Assembly (NCBI GenBank): GCA_900769785.1
Contig: CAAGHV010000069.1
Span: forward strand, 1 to 12,231
DNA length: 12,231 bases
Reading direction: 5' to 3'
DNA from: Bacteroidales bacterium
GTDB taxonomy: Bacteria; Bacteroidota; Bacteroidia; Bacteroidales; P3
Position numbers and translations under genes: made by a program
Shown here: positions 1 through 5,062 of the stretch, piece by piece
Numbering within the stretch: position 1 is the stretch's first letter
Layout of the letters: the number at the start of each line of letters is the position of its first letter
Notes under the pieces: generated by a model
Databases searched by the model: none
What the model saw: only the letters and a program-made list of their open reading frames with translations
What the model was told of the DNA's origin: nothing

Positions 1-15
1 ACGCTCTTCCGATCT
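1..15. other. Illumina adapter remnant at contig edge
   Basis: The first 15 bases, ACGCTCTTCCGATCT, are identical to the 3' end of the standard Illumina TruSeq read-1 adapter. Genuine coding sequence of the leftward amidase resumes at base 16. On the minus strand the adapter happens to stay open and would add five spurious residues (RSEER) to that protein. This is library sequence left by incomplete trimming and not part of the genome. Confidence 0.95.
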
Positions 16-813
16 GGGTATTTCCACTATCGGGCTGTTTTCTTCGAATGCCTTATATTGTGCAAATGCTGATGCAATGCAGTAAACATATTCGTTTTGT
101 CCTTCTTCGCTCAGCATGTATTCTTCTTCCTTGGGGTTGCTTATAAATCCTATTTCGGTAAGTACTGCAGGCATAGAAGTCTTATATAATACGAACAATT
201 CGCCTTGTTTTACACCTCGATCAATAGTCTTTATACGAGATTTGTATTGCTTTTGTATATATTCAGCAAAGTTGAGGCTCTTTTCAAGGAATGCATTTTG
301 GTATAGTGTGAACATGATATAACTTTCTGGAGCATTGGGATCGAAACCTTGGTATTCCGAGTTGTTTTTATAGTCGGCCTCCAATAATATATCGGCATTC
401 TCGGTGCGTGCTACTTCCATATTGGCTTTGCTAGTTGAAAGGCCCATCACAAAAGTTTCCGTTCCTGAGGGTTCATGTTTTTTATGAGAGTTGGCATGTA
501 TGGATATAAATAAATCTGCTTTTGCTCTGTTAGCCATTTGTGCTCGTTCAGCTAAGTCTATATCAATATCTGTTTCGCGAGTATAAAGCACATTGACGTC
601 CTTGAAATTTGTTTTTATTGTTTCGCCTAGTTTCAGGGCTATGGACAGTGTGATATCTTTTTCTTTTGATTTTTTTCCTATTGCACCGGGTTTTTTACCA
701 CCATGGCCGGGATCTATCATCACAGTTTTTATTTTTCCAAGCTCTCTTTTTTGACAAAATACACTTCCATTTAGTAGAAAAAGTGCACTAAATATGATTA
801 ATAAACGCTTCAT
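16..813 (-). CDS. N-acetylmuramoyl-L-alanine amidase (Amidase_3), 3'-truncated
   Basis: A zinc-dependent peptidoglycan amidase that cleaves the bond between N-acetylmuramic acid and the stem peptide, acting in the periplasm or at the surface after Sec export. Starting from the ATG at 813, 266 codons are visible before the adapter; the C-terminus is missing. Residues 1-21 form a signal peptide (KR, hydrophobic core, then Cys20-Gln21; a lipoprotein is possible but the lipobox is poor). Family motifs are in order: DPGHGG (His37), Glu51, SIHAN (His106) as the three zinc ligands, and TEIGFISN with the catalytic Glu220. The segment between His106 and Glu220, including a GFDPNAPESYIMF stretch, is long and resembles other Bacteroidetes amidases from memory. 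The gene diverges from the LptD-like gene, a sensible pairing of wall remodelling and outer-membrane assembly. Any C-terminal accessory domain cannot be seen. The family call is firm; its physiological role (cell separation or turnover) is inferred. Confidence 0.94.
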
Positions 814-859
814 AATTAATAAAATATATTTTTTATTTCGCAAATTGCCATAATAATGT

Positions 860-867
860 TATTTTTG
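860..867 (+). promoter_or_regulatory. Candidate -7 box for the lptD-mazG-merR cluster
   Basis: TATTTTTG matches TAnnTTTG and lies 38 bases before the LptD-like start codon, predicting a leader of roughly 30 nt. The -33 region (about 835-848) is AT-rich and lacks a clean TTTG. The box faces the leftward candidate at 880-887, and both predicted start points fall near base 873. Confidence 0.45.
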
Positions 868-879
868 CAAATTCAAATG

Positions 880-887
880 CAAAGATA
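880..887 (-). promoter_or_regulatory. Candidate -7 box for the amidase gene
   Basis: On the minus strand this reads TATCTTTG, a perfect match to the Bacteroidetes -7 consensus TAnnTTTG, 66 bases upstream of the amidase ATG. I see no convincing TTTG -33 box at the expected distance, so the call rests on the -7 match and its place in a short divergent intergenic region. Confidence 0.5.
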
Positions 888-905
888 CGCTTAAATTTTC
901 ACATA

Positions 906-3683
906 TTGCATATCAGACGATTAATAAAATACATATTGCCCCCAAATGCCCTCTTTATTGTGGTGTTGATGCTGATACCGGATTTCTTATCGGCAAGGAT
1001 ATCTTGTTGTGTATCAAATATTAGTTTCGAGCAACAAGATACAACGAAAACAAGAAAAAGTTTTCAACAAAATGGCCGTTTGCAAATTGTTTCAGATTCG
1101 TTGAGTCTGAGCGCTGCCACAAAAATACATGTTTCGGATACTCATTCTCCAAAAAATATTATTGTAAAGGATTCGTTGAAGCATATTCTTGATGGTGCTT
1201 TGGAGGTTGCTGATACGTTGAAGGAAATGCCATTGTCAAAAAATGCTATCACCGATATAATAAAGTATAAAGCACAAGATTCTATTGCAATGGAACTTAA
1301 TAGTAAGATGGCATTTATCCATAAAAAAGGATCTATCGACTATCAAGATTTAAATTTGAAAGCCGATGATATATCGGTTGATTTTGATAAGCAGATACTA
1401 TATGCCCAAGGTGCTCCCGATTCGGCAGGTAAAATAAAAGGTAAGCCAATATTCAAACAAGGTGAAACAGAATATAATGCCAATAAGATAACTTATAACA
1501 TCAATACACAAAAAGGCATTATCAATGGTGTTATTACGCAAGAGGGCGATGGATTTTTGCATGGCGATAAGGTGAAGAAACTTAACGATTCGGTTATGTG
1601 TTTGAATAGTGGTATGTTTACCACTTGTAATCATGCAGAACCTCATTTTGCTATAAAGTTTACAAAGTCGAAATTGCTGACGAATGATAAGATAGTTACT
1701 GGTCCTGCTTATTTGAGTATAAGTGATGTGCCAACACCACTAGTAGTTCCATTCGCGTTCTTCCCCTTCACCAAGGGTAGAAGTTCGGGGCTGATAATTC
1801 CATCCTATGGGTGGGCAAACAATAGAGGATTTTATTTGCGGGGAGGTGGATACTATTTTGCCATTAATGATTATTTTGACTTGCTATTGGCTGGCGACAT
1901 TTATACCAACCTTAGTTGGGCCATCAATCCAAAAACAAATTATTATAAGCGCTATAAATATAAAGGAGCGTTGGATTTGAGGTATGAGAAAACCAAGTTA
2001 GGACTGAAGGGAACAGATTCGTATAGCGAATTTGGCGACTTTAAATTGGCGTGGACTCATCAACAGGATCCTAAAGCAAATCCAAATAGTAGATTTTCGG
2101 CAAACGTGAACTTGGTAAGTAGAAATTATTCAAAATGGACATCCAATACGAATGATTATTTCAATAGTACAACCAATTCAAGTATTGCATATTCAACAAC
2201 CTTGGGAAGCAATTTCAATCTGTCGGCCAACTTGGGCGAATCTTATAACATCAACACAAGAGTTGTGGAATTGAAGTTGCCTTCTATTTCGTTGAGTTCA
2301 TCGCAGTTTTATCCATTTCGTCGAAAGAATCCACAGGGTAGCTATAGGTGGTACGAAAATATCAGTGTTTCGTATGTAATGAATGCCTCGAACAATATCA
2401 CCACCTACGATTCTCTTCTGCTAAAGCCCGATGTCTTTAAGGCCATGAAAAACGGAATCTCTCATAGTGTGCCAATTTCAAGTTCGGTGAAGGTATTGAA
2501 ATATCTGAATTGGACAAACAAAATTACCTATAACGAGCGCTGGCATTGGAGTACTATCCGCAAGGATATAGACCCTATGACCAATATGCTTGTGATGGAC
2601 ACTGTAAGCGGATTCCAATCAAATAGAGATGCAACTTTCAATTCATCGTTGAATACACGTTTGTATGGTATGTTCAACTTCAAGAAAGGTTTTGTAAAAG
2701 CCATACGCCATGTAATCAAGCCCTCATTATCATTCAACTATCGTCCTGATTTTGGTAATCCTGATTTCGGTTTTTGGCAAAGCTATACCGATACGTTGGG
2801 AATGGAACATAAATATTCCATATTCGAGCAAAGTTTGTATGGCGGACCATCATATGGAAAGACAGGAAATGTGGGTTTCAGTATAAGCAATAATTTGGAA
2901 ATGAAAGTAGCATCGGAAAAAGATACCGTCAATGGAGTGAAAAAGGTAGTGTTGATAGAGGATTTGACAGTAGGAATGTCGTACGATATGGCCAAAGATT
3001 CCTTAAATTGGTCGTCGCTTACCGTAACTGGACGTACCACACTATTCAAAAGTTTGGTTATAAACTACAGCGGTTATTTTATTCCATACGCTTTGGACGA
3101 ACAAGGCAATATGACCAACGTTTTTCTTTGGGAAAAAGAAAAAAAACTTTTCAAACGTAAAAATTCCCAATGGAATATGCAGTTGAATTGGACGTTGAAT
3201 CCAAACACGTTCAAAGATGACAACGACGCCCAAACACCGCAAAATATTATACCTACCAACGAGATACTGCAAAGCCCGTTCAATAATCCAAATCAAATGA
3301 TTGGCAATGTAGTGGATTTTTCTGTACCATGGAATCTGTCTATAGCATATACATTGAGTTTCATAAGTCAATACTATGCCAATCTGATGGATTACGACTC
3401 GGATGTGGTACAAACCGTTTCGTTGCGAGGCGACTTGAGTTTGACCAAAAACTGGAAAATTGCTTTCACAACAGGTTACGATTTCGAAGCAAAAAAAATG
3501 TCTTATACATCCATCGATATTTATAGAGACCTACACTGTTGGGAAATGAGATTTAACTGGGTACCCTTTGGATACTATAAGAGTTGGAATTTTACCATCA
3601 ATGTAAAAGCTGGAATGTTGCAGGATTTGAAGTATAATATGAGAAATAGTTATCAGGATAATCAGAATTATATTTTGGAATAA
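906..3683 (+). CDS. lptD: LptD-like LPS-assembly outer membrane protein
   Basis: Predicted outer-membrane translocon component that inserts lipopolysaccharide into the outer leaflet, normally as a beta-barrel plugged by the lipoprotein LptE (no lptE is in this window). The 925 residues begin with a signal peptide (about 1-30: basic start, hydrophobic LFIVVLMLI, LSA). A low-complexity periplasmic linker follows (31-130), then an OstA/LptA-like jelly-roll (about 130-260: SIDYQD at 143, YNANKITYNINTQKG, GDGFLHGD). A Cys232/Cys241 pair sits in the SGMFTTCNHAEPHF segment. From the FFPFTKGRSSGLIIPSYGW motif (about 284-302) on, the protein is an extended aromatic-rich antiparallel beta pattern typical of the LptD barrel. 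It is longer than the roughly 780-residue E. coli LptD but similar to Bacteroidetes versions as I remember them. It ends in YILE, without the usual terminal aromatic. The first in-frame ATG is used because it alone gives a full signal peptide. First gene of a likely three-gene operon. Confidence 0.88.
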   Translation: MHIRRLIKYILPPNALFIVVLMLIPDFLSARISCCVSNISFEQQDTTKTRKSFQQNGRLQIVSDSLSLSAATKIHVSDTHSPKNIIVKDSLKHILDGALEVADTLKEMPLSKNAITDIIKYKAQDSIAMELNSKMAFIHKKGSIDYQDLNLKADDISVDFDKQILYAQGAPDSAGKIKGKPIFKQGETEYNANKITYNINTQKGIINGVITQEGDGFLHGDKVKKLNDSVMCLNSGMFTTCNHAEPHFAIKFTKSKLLTNDKIVTGPAYLSISDVPTPLVVPFAFFPFTKGRSSGLIIPSYGWANNRGFYLRGGGYYFAINDYFDLLLAGDIYTNLSWAINPKTNYYKRYKYKGALDLRYEKTKLGLKGTDSYSEFGDFKLAWTHQQDPKANPNSRFSANVNLVSRNYSKWTSNTNDYFNSTTNSSIAYSTTLGSNFNLSANLGESYNINTRVVELKLPSISLSSSQFYPFRRKNPQGSYRWYENISVSYVMNASNNITTYDSLLLKPDVFKAMKNGISHSVPISSSVKVLKYLNWTNKITYNERWHWSTIRKDIDPMTNMLVMDTVSGFQSNRDATFNSSLNTRLYGMFNFKKGFVKAIRHVIKPSLSFNYRPDFGNPDFGFWQSYTDTLGMEHKYSIFEQSLYGGPSYGKTGNVGFSISNNLEMKVASEKDTVNGVKKVVLIEDLTVGMSYDMAKDSLNWSSLTVTGRTTLFKSLVINYSGYFIPYALDEQGNMTNVFLWEKEKKLFKRKNSQWNMQLNWTLNPNTFKDDNDAQTPQNIIPTNEILQSPFNNPNQMIGNVVDFSVPWNLSIAYTLSFISQYYANLMDYDSDVVQTVSLRGDLSLTKNWKIAFTTGYDFEAKKMSYTSIDIYRDLHCWEMRFNWVPFGYYKSWNFTINVKAGMLQDLKYNMRNSYQDNQNYILE

Positions 3684-3685
3684 TA

Positions 3686-4024
3686 ATGACAATAGAAGAA
3701 GCTCAAATAAAGGTAGATGATTGGATAAAGCAATATGGTGTTCGTTATTTTGATGAGATGACGAATATGGCATTACTTGTGGAAGAAGTTGGTGAAGTGG
3801 CAAGGATAATGGCACGAACATATGGCGAACAATCGGCCAAGGAAACAGATCTGTCCAAAAATCTAGCCGAAGAACTAGCCGATGTAATGTGGGTGCTGAT
3901 GTGTATTGCCAACCAAACCGGAATAAATCTGACAAAAGCATTCGAGAACACGATAGAGAAAAAAACTCAAAGAGATAATAAAAGACATTTGGATAATCCA
4001 AAATTAAGGAAAAAAGATAACTAA
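3686..4024 (+). CDS. MazG-like nucleotide pyrophosphohydrolase
   Basis: A 112-residue all-alpha NTP pyrophosphatase-type protein. Members hydrolyse nucleoside triphosphates, often non-canonical ones, to monophosphate and pyrophosphate and act in the cytosol. The MazG metal-binding signature is visible as EVGE (Glu34, Glu37) followed after about 25 residues by ELAD (Glu63, Asp66); a basic K-x-x-RD segment lies near 93-97. The length fits single-domain MazG-like proteins and not the roughly 260-residue two-domain MazG of E. coli. The ATG is two bases after the LptD-like stop (TAATAATG) and no Shine-Dalgarno is visible, so translation may be coupled to the gene before. Substrate cannot be inferred. 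A role with LPS assembly is not implied; the linkage may be only historical. Confidence 0.88.
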   Translation: MTIEEAQIKVDDWIKQYGVRYFDEMTNMALLVEEVGEVARIMARTYGEQSAKETDLSKNLAEELADVMWVLMCIANQTGINLTKAFENTIEKKTQRDNKRHLDNPKLRKKDN

Positions 4025-4034
4025 ACGTGCATAC

Positions 4035-4346
4035 ATGGAAAAACTATATTTCAGCATTGGAGAAGTAGCAAAGATGTTGGGTGTGTCCCAATCGTTGCTA
4101 AGATTTTGGGAGACGGAGTTTGACTGTATAAAACCTCATAAGAACAAAAAGGGGAATAGGAGTTATACCGAACAAGACATAGAGATACTGAGAAGTATAT
4201 ACTATTATACGAAAGAATGTGGGTTTACACTTGAAGGGGCTAAAGAACAACTGAAGAAAAAAAATACAGTAAATGAAAAAACGCAAGCAATCGACACACT
4301 GTTGAACATCAGAAAATTTTTGGTAGAATTGAAAGAAGAGTTGTAG
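4035..4346 (+). CDS. Minimal MerR-family transcriptional regulator
   Basis: A 103-residue DNA-binding protein. Residues 5-24 (FSIGEVAKMLGVSQSLLRFW) are the classic MerR helix-turn-helix. The wing follows with a basic HKNKKGNRSY stretch (35-44), and a second helical part (46-75) carries the CGFTLEGAKEQL segment. The remainder to residue 103 is a short charged helix that could be the dimerising coiled coil. There is no separate effector domain and no cysteine cluster of the metal-sensing type, so what it senses, if anything, is unknown. It starts 10 bases after the MazG-like stop, which suggests the same transcript. Possible targets include the palindromes at 4484-4561 or 4910-5002; this is inference only. 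Confidence 0.9.
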   Translation: MEKLYFSIGEVAKMLGVSQSLLRFWETEFDCIKPHKNKKGNRSYTEQDIEILRSIYYYTKECGFTLEGAKEQLKKKNTVNEKTQAIDTLLNIRKFLVELKEEL

Positions 4347-4483
4347 TTGCTATCTCGTAATATTTTATTACTTATACTTGTTGATTGAATTAAATTTGCC
4401 AATGTTTTATACTTATAAATTGTAACGTTGCAACAATTATTTGAAATATAAACCCCATTGGTTGAATTAAATTCTTTCTTTAT

Positions 4484-4561
4484 CCCCAATCGGTTGTTAG
4501 AGATAGTATAACTGATATGTAATATATATCAGTTACATCATTTCTAACAACCGATTTGGGG
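4484..4561. repeat. 78-nt near-perfect palindrome (35/36-nt arms)
   Basis: The left arm (4484-4518) starts CCCCAATCGGTTGTTAGA and the right arm (4526-4561) ends with its complement TCTAACAACCGATTTGGGG. A second matching block, TAACTGATAT/ATATCAGTTA, flanks the 7-base loop GTAATAT. The arms differ by one bulged base and four mismatches, two of which are G-U pairs in plus-strand RNA. Neither side has a T-tract, so it is not an ordinary terminator. A MITE-like or REP-like mobile palindrome, an RNA hairpin or a protein-binding site are all possible. A partial echo, CCCCATTGGTTG, occurs just upstream at 4453-4464. Confidence 0.9.
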
Positions 4562-4594
4562 TAAAAATGATAATATATCATCGGCCACACAATT

Positions 4595-4622
4595 ATATAC
4601 CGTCTCTGCAACGGTGGTATAT
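4595..4622. repeat. Short inverted repeat ATATACC/GGTATAT
   Basis: ATATACC at 4595-4601 is complementary to GGTATAT at 4616-4622, with an alternative inner pairing ACCGT/ACGGT. There is no poly-T after it. It lies between the long palindrome and the terminator. Confidence 0.6.
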
Positions 4623-4657
4623 CGTTATATAAACTATGCTCCATGGCACAAAAATTA

Positions 4658-4700
4658 CCTCGTGAAGTAGGGAAATCTACATCACGAAGGTTTTTTATTT
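4658..4700 (+). terminator. Intrinsic terminator downstream of merR-like gene
   Basis: CCTCGTGAAGTAG (4658-4670) pairs with CTACATCACGAAGG (4677-4690) around the loop GGAAAT, with one internal mismatch and one bulge. It is followed directly by TTTTTTATTT. This is a classic Rho-independent structure and probably ends rightward transcription from the lptD-mazG-merR cluster or from a separate small RNA. Confidence 0.85.
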
Positions 4701-4909
4701 ACATGGCGATGCAAATACATTTTCCTCGTGAAGGATTTGCACAGCATTTACATAGCATATTTACCTCTCATTTGTGTGTAAAAAATCTATACAAATTTTG
4801 ATTTTTTTGCTCTCCCTTAAATTTTTACTTTTATTGTTAAACGATAAAATGAGCAGAAACGCATTATATTTTTTTATTCTATATATTATACTTTATTACA
4901 GATGTTTAC

Positions 4910-4934
4910 TTGTTAAAAATTCTATTTTTAACAA
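4910..4934. promoter_or_regulatory. Perfect 11-bp-arm palindrome upstream of adhesin promoter
   Basis: TTGTTAAAAAT (4910-4920) and ATTTTTAACAA (4924-4934) are exact complements around TCT. The site ends five bases before the -33 TTTG box of the adhesin promoter, the usual place for an activator or repressor site. It has no GC-rich stem, so it makes a poor terminator. The binding protein is unknown. Confidence 0.6.
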
Positions 4935-4938
4935 TTTT

Positions 4939-4972
4939 CTTTGCAAAGATATAAATAAAATGTGTATATTTG
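4939..4972 (+). promoter_or_regulatory. Bacteroidetes-type promoter of the adhesin gene
   Basis: TTTG at 4940-4943 (-33 box) and TATATTTG at 4965-4972 (-7 box, consensus TAnnTTTG) are separated by 21 bases, within the spacing known for the primary Bacteroidetes sigma factor. The start point is expected around 4979, giving a leader of about 84 nt. The -33 box sits in the perfect 10-bp palindrome CTTTGCAAAG (4939-4948). Confidence 0.75.
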
Positions 4973-5002
4973 CTCCGTTTTTCTCCGGCTCGGTAAACGG
5001 AG
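4973..5002. promoter_or_regulatory. Inverted repeat spanning the predicted start site
   Basis: CTCCGTTT (4973-4980) and AAACGGAG (4995-5002) are exact 8-bp complements around a 14-base spacer containing CTCCGG and CTCGG. Because the start point is predicted near 4979, most of the left arm would not be transcribed. This favours a DNA-level operator over an RNA hairpin unless transcription starts earlier. Confidence 0.5.
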
Positions 5003-5062
5003 TTTTGCTGTACCGGGGATTGTAAGTTAACAATAGTATTAATAAAAAAAAATGACCTTGTT

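Larger units (their letters stand above)
4391..4700 (+). ncRNA. Possible structured small RNA or long 3' UTR
   Basis: TAAATTTG at 4391-4398 matches the -7 consensus TAnnTTTG, though no good -33 box precedes it. A transcript starting near 4405 would cross the long palindrome (4484-4561) and the hairpin at 4595-4622 and stop at the intrinsic terminator ending near 4697, giving about 290 nt. Alternatively this is the 3' UTR of the merR-like gene, whose stop lies about 310 bases before the terminator. No known RNA family was recognised. Confidence 0.25.
4347..5062. other. Structured intergenic region, no gene seen
   Basis: This 716-base AT-rich stretch separates the merR-like gene from the giant adhesin gene. 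Open frames here are short, compositionally AT-driven and unlike any family, so I call no protein. It holds a 16-base direct repeat (4381-4396 and 4458-4473, one mismatch), a 78-base palindrome, a smaller inverted repeat, a terminator, degenerate CATGGC/CCTC repeats (4642-4767), a featureless T-rich segment (about 4768-4905), and the adhesin promoter region. Confidence 0.8.

Noticed and set aside
116..322. 68-residue plus-strand open frame
   Set aside because: It lies antisense inside the amidase gene, whose minus-strand frame carries all the family motifs; no recognisable features of its own.
3042..3413. 123-residue minus-strand open frame within lptD
   Set aside because: Antisense shadow of the LptD barrel; low-complexity phenylalanine run and no known family.
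3531..4001. 156-residue minus-strand open frame across the lptD/mazG junction
   Set aside because: Although long, it is antisense to two well-supported genes, is rich in Leu/Ser/His as expected from reverse translation of these codons, and lacks family motifs.
4205..4489. 94-residue minus-strand open frame over the end of merR and intergenic DNA
   Set aside because: Antisense to the merR-like gene, with an F/S-rich sequence and no family resemblance.
4484..4561. Long palindrome as a transcription terminator
   Set aside because: No T-tract follows on either strand, and a proper terminator exists about 100 bases later.
4642..4767. CRISPR-like or attC-like array
   Set aside because: Only three poorly matching copies with unequal spacing (60 and 49) and no conserved spacers or recombinase nearby.
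4944..4951. Leftward -7 box (TATCTTTG on minus) in the adhesin promoter region
   Set aside because: It matches the consensus but has no -33 partner, no leftward gene to serve, and is a by-product of the CTTTGCAAAG palindrome.
4774..5025. 83-residue open frame before the adhesin
   Set aside because: Composition is driven by AT-rich DNA (runs of L, F, I, Y), and it overlaps the adhesin promoter boxes and palindromes.
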